DNA of 64,000 bases from Neodiprion pinetum (GCF_021155775.2 NC_060232.1:39474089-39538088), one strand, 5' to 3'; counted from the first letter of the stretch, positions 52,036 to 62,210 are shown. Made by a program: numbers and translations. Notes: generated from the sequence alone by a model not told the origin.

Positions 52036-53930
52036 TTCTCTTTTTCTTCGAGGTGCAAAGTGATATCGAGGCACGGTGAGGATTTCGACGACACGCATAG
52101 TGCACAGCGAAATGGAGGATCGTATATTGACACGTTTCGATACGGTTTCGGACACGCGGCGGACACGTTTCGTGGACAATGAAGGTTTTGTGACGGGGCC
52201 AAACGGCGATGAGGCGTCGCGGGAGAAATCACATCGCGGCATATTCATCTCCCAGCATTATCGAGGGTATCGCGCATCGGCGGGACAACGCGAGCCTTGT
52301 TTCTTTCCGAGCTTTTGCTTCTGGCCTTGGCGCTTTGGCCTCTCCTCTTCCTCCTCGGTTTCGTCGTCGCCGTGCAGGGGGCAAAGTCTCCCGGTGTTCC
52401 GGGAATCGTGACACTGGAAACCCTTGATTCCCCCGGCTCTACTCGAAAATAACGCTCTTTCACCTCGCGGCTTTAATACGCACACGTGCGTCGATCGTAA
52501 ATTATTTTCATCGTAAAGAATCGGGACGATTTTCAACTACGCTATAGAACGCCTCTCGCCTCACACTTGAGAGTTGTTGTAACTTTTACTTTTACACCCG
52601 TTTCTGCACGGGCGACGAAAACGCATCCTTGATTCGTCATCGTCCAACCTCTTCGATTTCATGCCTCCGTATTTTATTCAACGGATGGGATCAAATCTAC
52701 TAGGTTGATCGTGAAATTGTGAAAACGAAAAAGTTTGCTTGGGAAACGGAAGCTTATGATCGGAATCGATGCAGACTGAATGTCAACTTTTGATAAATTT
52801 AACCGGAAATAATTAGACCTGTATTGTTATCGGAGTGAGAGAGAAATTTCGATTCCAATGCGTAGTCGCGTTGCCTCGTATATACACTGTCCATTTTAAA
52901 TGACTGATATTTCGTTTTGTCGGTATTTGATACTTTTATAAATCCAACACCGTTTGATCAAGATTATTAAACAAATACCTCACAATTTTATTCAGCCAGG
53001 ATCCGAATCGATGCATGATACGTTTCATACCCGACGTAGTCAAAAAGTATCGTCGTAGAAAGAGCCACTAACTCCCAAGTAAAACAGCTAACCATTAGTC
53101 CCTTTATAGTTCGCTGACCTCATTAATAAGTCGAGGAAGTATAATATATCGATCAAAGTTCGTATAATGTGTGTTTATAAGTTTCACATGCGCGTTATTA
53201 TGAAATAATAATACAATCATAAGCCAGCGGGGAAGTTTTCTTCGAATATAGCTTATCATTGCGATACAATAAGCGATAATTGAAAAAATTCAATTTCCGG
53301 GAAACGAAGCTTATATATCAACTGAGACGATAAAAATTGGTAGAACAATACAAAATCACATGTAAAACGTATCTATAATATTATAATGTATACGCGTACA
53401 AATGATACAAATTATGTACATCGAATACATGCCTCTGTAACATGCATATTAATATCTACGTACATGCAATCGTGCCGAGTGATTAGCACGGCTAACTGCG
53501 TATTTAAACGAAAGTTCGTTACTTGCTCGTGTGCATGCGAATAATAGATACACGCCATATGAGACTAGCGAAAATTATTATTATACGCGATAACCACTCT
53601 CGGCGTTAATTTGCATTACTGCGTCTACGTTTGTGCACGTATATACATGCATGCACGTACATTCGATACCGGGACGTTATATTTTGTAATAACAATACGG
53701 CCAGTGATACGATAAGATTTATTAGCGCGGCGCATTAAACAACCGTTTCACACTGTGCAGATGTTCTCTGCGCTTAATTTTCTCGTTTATTATCAATCCC
53801 GCGTAACTACACGCGGAGCTTTAAATGAGATTAGAAATTACGTCGACTTCGTCCTCGTCTTCAGCCGCAAAGAATCGATCGACCGATGTGTAAAGTGGGT
53901 ACGTATAAAATAGCAACAATAATTGAACAT

Positions 53931-53962
53931 GCGTGCGTGTGTGTGTGCGTGTGTGTGTGTGT
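53931..53962 (+). repeat. (GT)n microsatellite, interrupted
   Basis: Alternating GT/GC repeat with two CG interruptions. Confidence 0.88.
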
Positions 53963-54905
53963 ACGGGTTGCACAACCTGCGGATGATCGTCGTTTGATTT
54001 TTTACCGCAAATTGCATATCGTCTTATTGATGAGCGCACGTGTGGATATTACCGTATTATCAATTAATCGTTGGATTGCGCAAATAAACGAAAGAAACAC
54101 ACGTCGTAATATAATAACTAGAAAACTAAACGAGCGATATTGTGTTATGAGTTACGTCGATGAACGGCTTGTCGTGTGTAGAATTTATTATTTCCAGGCA
54201 TAACTTTTACGCATTTAATCTCGATTCGGTTTAAATTCAATCAGCTAAATCGCCCGGCGTGGCGCAATTTGTATAATCTGCTGCATCGTGCGTCTGCTAC
54301 AAATACACGCAGAAGTAGCGAGGCCGCGACGATGCTAATTAAGCGAATATATCGTATGACGCAGTATCTGAATATGCTGCGTGCGGTCGAGAAGTGTGCG
54401 ACACACTCCTACGTTCCGTATATCGCTTATCACTTATCGCAATTTCTTACCGTTTTTCATTTCGCATTATTCTTTTCTTCCCTCCTTCGCACGCCCGTAA
54501 CACGCACACGTACGAACGTACAGCAATACAATCCCACCGTATCGCTAATTTTTATTTCGATTCTAAACGTGCGCGACGCACGCATCGCACTTCCAGACAG
54601 CTTGGCAACGCTCCAGCAATATTGTAACGTAACCCTGTAACGTTCAACGTCCGGTTGTAATATCGGGACAGCTGCGCTGCCGTTCGATGCGTTGTTGGAA
54701 AATTAATCATTCAATTGCGGTGCGTACAAAGCGTGGATAAAGTTGTCCGATTTCGGGCAAACGTGACCGAATTCTACTTATACGAGAGAGCGGCTTATAC
54801 GCACTGTTGGGTATTTTTTAAATCGTTTCAACGATTGCGAATTATTTTATCGGTTATGAGCCTATGAGATAAACCCGTTATTGTGGTGCTCTTTGTCAAA
54901 TTTTA

Positions 54906-55145
54906 ATGAACGAACATGTATGTAAGGAACCCCCTCTGATGGGTCAAAAACAGGATCAGCTTATCGGACCCAAAAACCCTGGACTGTCAAACTATGCGGA
55001 CTTAGGTATCACCAAAGTGGTACAAACTCGTGGTAAACAGAGTCGCCTGCCGATTTTCAGTCGTGGGTTACTGACCCTAAACACCGCCGATCCTCCTGAC
55101 CAGGAATTACCTTGGCTGTCTGTCGGTTCCCCCATCTCAAGGTGA
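54906..55145 (+). CDS. hypothetical 79-residue open frame
   Basis: An ATG-started frame of 79 codons whose local composition is clearly less AT-rich than the flanks. The product contains PPLMGQKQDQLIGPKNPG and ends GSPISR. It has no signal peptide, membrane segment or motif I know. It could be a small gene next to the Gly/Pro-rich cluster, or a fragment of an old transposable element, since 54.9-55.9 kb as a whole has an inserted look. I have no splice or promoter support. Confidence 0.2.
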   Translation: MNEHVCKEPPLMGQKQDQLIGPKNPGLSNYADLGITKVVQTRGKQSRLPIFSRGLLTLNTADPPDQELPWLSVGSPISR

Positions 55146-55720
55146 AACTTGGAGTTCGCGGAGATTGTTGGACAACGAGACGGACGAGTGTATATTTTTG
55201 ACAGTAAATAGGCTGTAATAGTAATAGTTGAAATACAATTGGTATCGTTCGCAACTGACAAGTTGAGTTCATGAACTTAACTATAGAGAACTAGCAATAA
55301 AAAATGAAATAAGGAAACAATAATATTTGCCAGAATTAATAGGTTCTGCTCCTAAAACGGTCCCTACAGCTCAAATTTCTTAAATAGACGGCTCTATCCT
55401 ATCTTTACGAATTCTTTTCAGAGGTCCTCTAAATTTATAATATCTTTCTAATTTCGAACTAAGCGCTTTGCTTGAAGTTCTACTCTAACTTTGGGAAGGT
55501 TAATTCGAGAATGTTCTCTAGACGAGGTACACTTCGCCTAAATAGTGACGCAGCTCGGCGCTTTGCCGGACAACTGGTAACAGCTCTTCGTGGTCCTCCA
55601 ATTTATACTATCCTGGAGCTCTCGTCAGATTGCCTTGTCGACGTCCTTCCCCTATTTGTGTGTCCTGTTATGGGTCATCGTCCCGGTATGCGTCGATCAA
55701 CGTCCGACGTCTTTGTTTAT
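55146..55720. other. non-genic stretch
   Basis: Mixed sequence, possibly degraded repeat DNA, leading up to the 43-bp inverted repeat. I recognise no gene. Confidence 0.4.
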
Positions 55721-55902
55721 TATTTTGGATGTTATGGGCACTGCTGATGCCGATGGTGGTCTCGATCAGCTGTCCGTTAACCTTGTGTCGTGATTTGTGT
55801 ATGTCACGGGCATTGTTGATGTTGATGACGATCTTGATCAGCTGTCCGTTGCGATTCTGGAGACCACCATCGGCATCAGCAGTGCCCATAACATCCAAAA
55901 TA
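55721..55902. repeat. perfect 43-bp inverted repeat with 96-bp loop
   Basis: The arms 55721-55763 and 55860-55902 are exact inverse copies that include ATGTTATGGGCACTGCTGAT. The loop carries two direct copies of GATCAGCTGTCCGTT, one near each arm. The outer edge lies only 3 bp from the start of the large inverted repeat at 55906. Confidence 0.95.
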
Positions 55903-55905
55903 CAT

Positions 55906-56217
55906 GCATGAACTCATATTTTTATAACTGTTGGTCGAATTATCTATGTTACCTCTAGTTTTCGACTTCTAAATAGCAAATTTGTGACGCGAGTTTTAAC
56001 CGGCTGATATTAACCACTTTCAAATTAATTGTTTCCGTTGTTGAACCTTGAATACTTGTTTAAGCGGTAATAAAAATCAGCGATTAATTTCTCAATTATG
56101 CAAAAACATCGCATCTCTATGCGATGTATTGTAGCTAGTAATTTTACTCCGCATTTGCATTCGACATATTCTTCCATGAATAATCGGAAACGACTAGTTC
56201 GTTATACGCAAGTTTCG
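55906..56217 (+). repeat. left arm of 312-bp inverted repeat
   Basis: The inverse of this block recurs at 58542-58853 with no gaps and roughly 15 substitutions in 312 (about 95% identity, counted by eye). It begins GCATGAACTCATATTTTTAT and ends GCAAGTTTCG. It contains the perfect stem-loop ACATCGCAT-CTCT-ATGCGATGT. The two arms enclose the gene at 57364-57702. Confidence 0.95.
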
Positions 56218-56289
56218 GTATGATTTATAAAAACCTTAAGGTAAAACAATTTCGACAACGTTATCGTAATCTGATAAGACGAGGCGTAT

Positions 56290-56324
56290 AAATCAACCCC
56301 TCGAAGATAGGTCGATTAATAACG
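56290..56324 (+). repeat. direct repeat, copy A
   Basis: Thirty-five bases (AAATCAACCCCTCGAAGATA and onward) recur at 57124-57158 with three mismatches. Similarity continues weakly upstream (TAATCTGATAAGAC against TAATCTGATCAGAC), where copy B carries about 45 extra bases. Confidence 0.85.
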
Positions 56325-57100
56325 TTAATAATGATTCTTAATTTCTGTTTTTTTTTAGAATCTTTAATTTTGAAAATTGCATGAAAAGCGGTCAATTTTG
56401 GATATGTTCTCGTACGAAAGTTCTATATTACACTGACGAAGTAGCCGGATCATCAAACGAATACTTTTGTAAATACAGTTTTTCAAAAGTCTAAATAACA
56501 TAAGCTATGAATCATAAGAAAATTCTTGAAAAATTCACATGTATTCAGAAAAATCAAGAAATTTGTCATATACGATCGAAAAAAAATTTTACCAGAAATT
56601 TCTGCACCAATTTTTTGTTTAAACAATTTTTTGAATAGTTTTTCGGCATTGTTGTTATTGAAAATAAATATTATTTTCTTGCGATCCTGGAATCGACCAA
56701 TATTATCACTGCCCCCCGATTAAAGGCAAAGTTTATTTCATCTCTCAAATCTATGTACGGCATACTCGTATCGATCGTTAAGAAAAGATCGTTTCATACG
56801 ATTTGGATCGAATGAATAATTGCTTGACCTCGATACCAATCGCTTGATCGAATTGATGTACAAGTGTTTTGGATTAGCAAAAAACGATTGAAAACCATAC
56901 TATCACTTAACATGGATGATCCGAAAACACTATTCGTGGTTATTTTTACCTGCACGAAATTTGAGTATCATCGAAAAAGAATAAGACAAATTTAATCACA
57001 GATACGACGCAAAATTCTAAAAATTGCGAATGAAATCATCGGCGAACGCGCGTCATAATCTGATCAGACCCGGCTAAATATCCCGTCGATAAAACGAGGC
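56325..57100. other. AT-rich spacer inside the inverted repeat
   Basis: About 775 bp without a gene, promoter or repeat that I can name. Confidence 0.45.
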
Positions 57101-57109
57101 GATAAGATT
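57101..57109 (+). promoter_or_regulatory. GATAAGATT element of the 57.4-kb gene
   Basis: GATA-factor-type site GATAAGATT, followed by CCC, 103 bp upstream of the TATA box. The same nine bases (either strand) occur upstream of three other genes of the cluster. Confidence 0.4.
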
Positions 57110-57123
57110 CCCGGCCTTTTGAT

Positions 57124-57158
57124 AAATCAACGCCTCGAAGATAGGTCGGTTAGTAACG
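57124..57158 (+). repeat. direct repeat, copy B
   Basis: Partner of 56290-56324. It lies in the promoter region of the 57.4-kb gene, between the GATAAGATT element and the TATA box. Confidence 0.85.
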
Positions 57159-57209
57159 AGGCGTCAGTGCCACGGGTGTTTTACAGTCCTGCACCGAGAG
57201 CGATACGTC

Positions 57210-57221
57210 GATATAATAAAA
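57210..57221 (+). promoter_or_regulatory. TATA box of the 57.4-kb gene
   Basis: GATATAATAAAACTGT, resembling the GGTATAAAACTGT of the 60.8-kb gene, preceded by GATACGTCGAT, which echoes GATATCGAT there. It lies about 150 bp before the ATG. Confidence 0.5.
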
Positions 57222-57363
57222 CTGTATATTAACCAATTAAGTACTAATTGGATTGATTATAAAAATACATACTGCGAACAAATTAATACTCGTACCAAGT
57301 CAAAGGAGACATTAATTGAACAACGAAAGGTACGTAGATCGGAAGAAGAAAACAACTCCGATC

Positions 57364-57702
57364 ATGGATCTGCTCCGCGGCATCGCTCACTCCCTCATCA
57401 TGCCCCCACCCCCGCCCCCGCCGCCTCCCCACCACCACCACTTATGGGCCCCACCGCCCCCACCCCCGCCCTACGCGATGGGCCCACACGGATGGCCCGG
57501 GCCGCCGCCCCACCACGTCCACCACCCAGGATGGGTCCACGCTCCTCCGCCACAGCCGCAGCCGCAGCCGCAGCCCTGCGAGCCGATTTCGCAGCCCTAC
57601 GGTCACAGGCCCAACGACCCACCCTCGGAACCCGGAAACAGCTACGGGGCCCCCTCGGCACCCCCAGCAAACGCGGTCCCCGCCCACATCATCAGGTACT
57701 GA
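57364..57702 (+). CDS. Pro/His/Gly-rich small protein (112 residues)
   Basis: One open frame from ATG (MDLLRGIAHSLIM) through Pro-9 and His-4 runs, a second Pro run, GPHGWPGPPPHHVHHPGW, a (QP)n stretch and an ordinary C terminus ending HIIRY. It has a TATA-like promoter upstream and AATAAA at 58146, so it is probably a real transcribed gene. The protein should be disordered; Pro-rich runs often bind SH3, WW or profilin domains. The short N-terminal helix (LLRGIAHSLI) is too short and polar for a signal peptide. The gene lies alone between the 312-bp inverted repeats. A GTACGT donor-like site at 57328 hints at other splice forms. Function unknown. Confidence 0.6.
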   Translation: MDLLRGIAHSLIMPPPPPPPPPHHHHLWAPPPPPPPYAMGPHGWPGPPPHHVHHPGWVHAPPPQPQPQPQPCEPISQPYGHRPNDPPSEPGNSYGAPSAPPANAVPAHIIRY

Positions 57703-58145
57703 GGCGATGAGAGTTGATCGAGGGAAGCGAAAACGCAGCAGTGGAATTATAGAAGGTGGAAATTTTTATGGATGAACTATGTTTAGTTTTAAATCCTGTA
57801 TAATTAGTCGAATGTGAATCGCGGTCTCGTAAATTATTGTGAGAGAAAAACAGTTGCTACGTTAAATTTTGTCGATGTGGAATAAGTTGTACCGCTTTAC
57901 AAGTGGTTAGAAAATTTCAGTAAAATTTGTATCTTTGTAATTACAGTTTCGAGAACCGTTTGAATGTTGTTGAAATTTTTCTTAGTCCCATATGTTATCG
58001 TCGGTATTATTATAAAAATATGAAAATATTTTATATGCGTTTAGTGACTTTATATTATACCGTATAAATATTAACTCTAAATTTTTTCTCGGTGTACAGA
58101 AAAATGATATTGTATTTGTATTGTTATAAATTTAACAAACTGATG

Positions 58146-58151
58146 AATAAA
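58146..58151 (+). terminator. poly(A) signal AATAAA
   Basis: Canonical hexamer about 445 bp after the stop of the 57.4-kb gene, in AT-rich trailer sequence. Confidence 0.55.
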
Positions 58152-58541
58152 ATTCAACATCCAACAACGTAGGTGTCTATACGTATAATTCTTTGAGAAC
58201 TTATCGACTACCGTTTCTACATGTACTTTCCACATATATGTATAGGTGTATACTCGATTAGTTATGTCTTTGTTTATATTATTGCAACGTAGGTATCGTC
58301 ATCCGCGCAGTACTGTCAACGTTTGACAGATAAGGATGGTGTGGATTTTTATTATTGTTATTGTAAGATACGTATATATATATATGTATATACGCTGTAC
58401 TATGGAGATAATACGATCATGCATACCCGGTTGGCCTTTGTTCTTTATATTAAGACACTGAATCATTACAGTCGACCACATCGCAGGTAGATATATATTA
58501 ATTGCGTCTTATAATGAGGTATACGCGTTATAGGTTTGTTT
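58152..58541. other. AT-rich spacer
   Basis: Holds TATA/TATG runs near 58372-58390. I see nothing else. Confidence 0.5.
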
Positions 58542-58853
58542 CGAAACTTGCGTACAACGAACGTGACGTTTCCGATTATTCATGGAAGAATATGTCGAAT
58601 GCAAATACGGAGTAAAATTACTTTCTACAATACATCGCATCTCTATGCGATGTTCTTGCATAGTTGAGAAATTAATCGCTGATTTTTATTACCGCTTAAA
58701 CAAATATTCAAGGTTCAACAACGGAAACAATTAATTTGAAATTGTTTAATATCAGCCGGTTAAAACTCGCGGCACAAATTTGCTGTTTAGAACTCGAAAA
58801 CTAGAGGTAACATAGATAATTCGACCAACAGTTATAAAAATATGAGTTCATGC
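58542..58853 (-). repeat. right arm of 312-bp inverted repeat
   Basis: Inverse partner of 55906-56217, with the same length and the same internal ACATCGCAT-CTCT-ATGCGATGT stem-loop. Outside it at 58854 the match stops abruptly. No clear target duplication flanks the pair. Confidence 0.95.
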
Positions 58854-59627
58854 TTGTGATTTAGGTTTATAATCACGTCCCTTTATACCGGTGACTTTCG
58901 TTGTGTAACTAATGGCGAGGCTGATGAAAACTCCTGAAACCGCCCGCCGGTCAGACATCCGCGTAATATAACTTATACTCGAAGTATTTTCACAATTATC
59001 CAGTTTACTTTGGCATAACGACAAAATTGAGACATCGTGCACGCATGGGACAGTTTCTAAAGGTATACGTAACTTCGAACTTCGTCAAATGTCAAAGTAA
59101 ATACTTACCCGGTATTTGTTTGCACATGTATACTCGTGTATCTGTGTACGTAGGAAGCGTCATATACAGGTGGAAAAAAAAAAAGTTCCTAATGTAAAAA
59201 TAATTATTGTTCTCTAAGGTATAACAGTAATAATGTTGTACTTGTGTTACAAACCGCGGTACAAGGACCGCAATTTCTATTGAAAATTGTCTCACGTAAC
59301 AATCGCGATCGACAACCGAGTGACCATCTTTTTTTCTCAAGACTGGATACGTCGCTTGTTTTCGATTCTTTCGCTCGTCCGTATTTGCCTGCTCTAAACC
59401 AAGGATCTTGGGACAGGATTGAAAGTCTTTTCGAAATACCGTACAACCTAGTGTCCTCCTTAACATTGTCTGCCTATCCTGTTATGCAAACATAGTGCGC
59501 AAACCTATAACTCGAAATCCTTGAATATTGAATTCCTATTTTTTTTCTTGCAAACGACAGAAGAAACGAGCGATTGGACATTCCAAGATCAATATTTTAT
59601 CAACCCTGATAATATAACCGCTTTGGC
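58854..59627. other. non-genic stretch
   Basis: About 770 bp between the inverted repeat and the next gene of the cluster. Minus-strand open frames of 80-124 codons overlap here, but none has a motif, splice support or unusual composition. Confidence 0.45.
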
Positions 59628-59636
59628 GATAAGATT
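59628..59636 (+). promoter_or_regulatory. GATAAGATT element of the 59.9-kb gene
   Basis: GATAAGATTACC about 240 bp upstream of the start codon. It is the same element as at 57101 and, inverted, at 60588 and 62666. I found no clear TATA box for this gene. Confidence 0.4.
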
Positions 59637-59875
59637 ACCGTATTTTGGCTAGGCGCACCTAACTGTCCAAGCTTTTGCGAATGTGTCGTGTCGGTGTGGT
59701 AATCGATTGGAACATCTTCAAAGCCTCTTGACTATAGCAGAGCTAACACTTACGCTACATCGAGTATGCAAGTACAAATATCAACAACGAAACTAAACAA
59801 AAAACGGCAGTATATTTTCTTGTCAGCCGTCAGATAAAACGGCGAGGAGTGCACGGAATGTGATATTCTAAACGT

Positions 59876-60161
59876 ATGACAGGTATGTTCACGGGCAAAA
59901 CTTTAGGTCACACTCGCAATTCGTCCGTTGTACTCCGAGCGGAAATCGGATGTGCAAAAGGCCCGTTTTCATCGCCATCCCGGGCCTTCAGGTCCCGAAT
60001 TCGGTGGGCCTCCTGGGCCTCCCGGTCCTTCCGGTCCTCCGTGTCCATTAGGCCCTGGAGGAGGCGGGCCAGCCGATTCCCTGCGAGGCGTGACAGCCGG
60101 CTCAGGATCACTGCAGCAGCCCGAAGAGCACAAGCCTCCCATTTCTGAAGGGTATAAGTAG
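59876..60161 (+). CDS. collagen-like Gly/Pro-rich small protein (58 residues, spliced)
   Basis: Exon 1 supplies ATGACAG (59876-59882), followed by a strong GTATGT donor. A CCTTCAG acceptor ends the intron at 59991. Exon 2 runs 59992-60161. The join restores the frame exactly: MTGPEFGGPPGPPGPSGPP, then CPLGPGGGGPADSL and a polar tail ending ISEGYK. The N-terminal part follows a Gly-Pro-X-like rhythm but is too short for a collagen helix. The 109-bp intron at the start codon matches the architecture of the neighbours (97, 112 and 114 bp). There is no signal peptide. Without splicing the frame could extend upstream but would lack an ATG. Function unknown. Confidence 0.65.
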
Positions 60162-60480
60162 GTACAATTGCAAAATTGTAGGTTATCGAACGGATGATAA
60201 TTACAGTTAATGCGGTGAATGGTACCGGAATAGGAGCGGAACGATAATTAGTCGGCGTCGAATACGTATAGGGGGTGAGAAACGATCACTTGCCTGGATT
60301 TTGAGGAGAGCTAATTTTCACAGGGTAAAACTTTTCGGTAACGAGGATGACCGCGTTCTATTCTGAAACTTAAATGATGGGCGAGCAGAGGTCGGTCTTA
60401 TAACATCCCACTTTGGACGCATCGATGAAACATTGGGCGGGGTCTTGTACCGAAAAATCTAATTCTGGCTAAAGATATCA
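60162..60480. other. intergenic spacer of the cluster
   Basis: Nothing recognised apart from ordinary GA-rich sequence. I see no AATAAA close to the preceding stop. Confidence 0.45.
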
Positions 60481-60491
60481 GGGAAAATTCC
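60481..60491 (+). promoter_or_regulatory. NF-kB-like site
   Basis: GGGAAAATTCC lies about 150 bp upstream of the TATA box of the 60.8-kb gene. It resembles Rel/Dorsal/Dif sites but has one extra base in the centre compared with 10-bp consensus forms. No counterpart is visible at the 62.9-kb paralog. Confidence 0.25.
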
Positions 60492-60587
60492 TTCTAATCT
60501 TAAATTACTCATATTTATTACTCGGTCCTGTTGAATCGAAGGATGATTGCATGCATCGATTTAGAATTCGGCTGGTGGTGGAAGGCC

Positions 60588-60636
60588 AATCTTATCAGCG
60601 AGTTCTCGCGGGCGGAGATATCGATTCGGTATAAAA
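60588..60636 (+). promoter_or_regulatory. core promoter module of the 60.8-kb gene
   Basis: In order: AATCTTATCAG at 60588, GAGATATCGA at 60615 and TATAAAA at 60630, followed by CTGT. The same three blocks occur with nearly the same spacing (26 and 15 bp against 27 and 15) at 62666-62713. An initiator-like ACAGTT follows at about 60650. AATCTTATC is an inverted GATA-factor site. Confidence 0.75.
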
Positions 60637-60820
60637 CTGTTGACCGCTGACAGTTCGAGTAAACCAAAAATCAACTCTGCGACATTTCTACCCATCAACG
60701 ACCCAAAAACGAGTGAGTAAAATTTACCTAATCGCGGATAAATTGTTAGCTGGCTTTTCGATACGCACAAGACTCGCAAGCTTTACACTGAGTCTACCCT
60801 TTTTCTTAGATAATACGAAA

Positions 60821-61030
60821 ATGGTGCAACCAACTGGACCCCCACATGGTGGACCTGGTGGACCGCATGATGGTCCCGGTGGGCACGGAGGCTCAGGAGG
60901 GCACGGGGGCCCTGGAGGGCATGGAGGACCTGGAGGAGAGCACGGAGGCCCAGGAGGACCCCATGGTGGCCCAGGAGGACCTCACGGTGGCCCCGGAGGG
61001 CACGGAGGTCCTGGCGGACCCCCCCATTAA
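60821..61030 (+). CDS. GPHGG-repeat small protein (69 residues)
   Basis: ATG at 60821 begins MVQPTGPPHGG. The rest is Gly-Gly-Pro-Gly-His-type repeats to the end GGPPH. A 97-bp intron (GTGAGT at 60713 to TTCTTAG at 60809) sits 11 bp upstream of the ATG, and the frame has no other ATG before it. Gly, Pro and His make up nearly the whole protein; His may bind metal, and the chain must be disordered. No signal peptide is visible, so secretion is not supported. It is clearly paralogous to the gene at 62925: same N terminus pattern (x-QPxGPPHGG), same promoter module, same intron position. AATAAA follows at 61134. Function unknown. Confidence 0.82.
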   Translation: MVQPTGPPHGGPGGPHDGPGGHGGSGGHGGPGGHGGPGGEHGGPGGPHGGPGGPHGGPGGHGGPGGPPH

Positions 61031-61133
61031 AGAGTTTAGAATTGAGAACTGAGCTCTTTCTTCTCAATAACGATAATATATATTAAAATTGTTCATTTTG
61101 AACCTTATTGTATAAATCTTGATAAAATAGACA

Positions 61134-61139
61134 AATAAA
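61134..61139 (+). terminator. poly(A) signal AATAAA
   Basis: About 105 bp after the stop codon of the 60.8-kb gene. Confidence 0.7.
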
Positions 61140-61218
61140 TGTACTGTGTTTTACAAGTAAAAATTATGATACTCTTATCTCGTAATTTTTTTGCTGAATC
61201 CAAAACTCAAGCGTCTTA

Positions 61219-61221
61219 TAC

Positions 61222-61255
<34 letters not shown>

Positions 61256-61274
61256 AATATATATATATATATAA
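61219..61274. repeat. (TA)n tract
   Basis: About 56 bp of alternating TA with two AA/TT interruptions, downstream of the poly(A) signal. Confidence 0.9.
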
Positions 61275-61804
61275 ATACGGTTACGACTTCTTGTGGGTGT
61301 AACAGCTCGTCGAAATTTGACGCCGTGTCCTTGACCGGTTTAATAGTAGAGCGCAAATTGCTCACTCGTTTCCAAATTCAATAACTAAAAATAAACCCGA
61401 GTCGGGAGCGCGCTTTACGAATTGCGAAAAAACTCGTCTCCATTATCCATGGTCTGTTGGGAATCATGAGAATCTGGCAACTCCGCACGTCTATGTTTTC
61501 CAAAAATTCTCCACGTCTTATCAACCAATCAATCAAACGGTTGAAATTCATTCAACCTTCTTCCCGATATCTGTTTCTCATAATCCACGAAAGTTGACCA
61601 AAAGAGTGACATAAGCCATTCCATATTTGGTGTCATGAGGTGAATATCATCCATCGCGCGATAAAATATCGATTACAAGAGCCTAATCTAGTTTGAAATG
61701 ATCCGACAGTTTCCTTATCTATCCGTGCTGTCGACGGCCGGTGAAACGAGGGAGGAGAAGGAAATGAAATACTTGGACAGCGAAATTAGCGTCAAACACA
61801 ATGT
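61275..61804. other. intergenic spacer
   Basis: Between convergent genes. No gene, repeat or signal that I can support. Confidence 0.45.
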
Positions 61805-61810
61805 TTTATT
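61805..61810 (-). terminator. poly(A) signal of the minus-strand 62.2-kb gene
   Basis: TTTATT on the plus strand, which is AATAAA on the minus strand, about 190 bp past the stop at 62001. Confidence 0.5.
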
Positions 61811-62000
61811 AAAAATCTCTAACATATGAAGGCCACCAGAAGAATCTCAGAAAAAAACTTGGATGATGCTCCAAGGCAGTAGCATTGGCGGCGGTCATAA
61901 GCAGAGTGAACATAGTATGTAGCTCGAACAATTTTCTCGGCACTAGTATAAATAAGGATGACGAAAAATACGTCAAGATTTCATGAGGTTTTCATAATCC

Positions 62001-62210
62001 TCAACGCCCTCCCGGACCTCCTCCAGGCCCCCCGCCTCCGGGACCACCTCCTCCAGGGCCACCTCCTCTGGGACCCCCTGGTCCTCCGAAGCCACCCGGT
62101 CCACCTCGACCGGGCCCACCTGGTCCACCTCGAGGTGGGCCCCAACTACCCGCTCCTCTAGGACCCGGACAACAGGGTCCGAAACAACAGCCAGGACAGA
62201 CAGCTCCCAT
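62001..62210 (-). CDS. Cys/Gly/Pro-rich small protein (69 residues, minus strand)
   Basis: ATG at 62210 begins MGAVCPGCCFGPCCPGPRG, followed by PPRGGPGGPGRGG-type repeats and a (GGGGP)n end. An excellent acceptor (TTTCTTTTTCAG) lies 11 bp before the ATG. A strong donor (CCAG/GTAAG) at 62333 gives a 112-bp intron, so it shares the leader-intron plan of its neighbours. The Cys-rich start resembles sperm or cuticle Cys-Gly-Pro proteins in style only. The gene points away from the 62.9-kb paralog, so both may use the interval 62.43-62.7 kb as a divergent promoter. The upstream exon reads on in frame without an ATG. A second open frame through the same exons is noted under findings. Function unknown. 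Confidence 0.65.
   Translation of the reverse strand: MGAVCPGCCFGPCCPGPRGAGSWGPPRGGPGGPGRGGPGGFGGPGGPRGGGPGGGGPGGGGPGGGPGGR

Larger units (their letters stand above)
46761..54905. other. long stretch upstream of the kinase start
   Basis: No confident gene. The block 48.96-49.29 kb is GC- and CpG-rich with a poly(G) run and could be the kinase promoter or an untranslated first exon, although AT-rich DNA separates it from the ATG. Simple repeats are listed separately. A possible exon at 50480-50586 is described under findings. The stretches 49.6-50.4 kb and 52.6-53.8 kb are AT-rich, and I see nothing in them. Confidence 0.45.

Noticed and set aside
53708..53716. Another GATAAGATT far from the cluster (also near 23925)
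   Set aside because: It has no neighbouring TATA or GAGATATCGA block, so I treat it as background for the motif rather than a promoter.
59908..60111. Minus-strand frame containing HRIRDLK, superficially like the kinase HRDLK loop
   Set aside because: It is antisense to the Gly/Pro-rich exon, has no DFG or APE partner and an inserted residue pair. It is coincidence.
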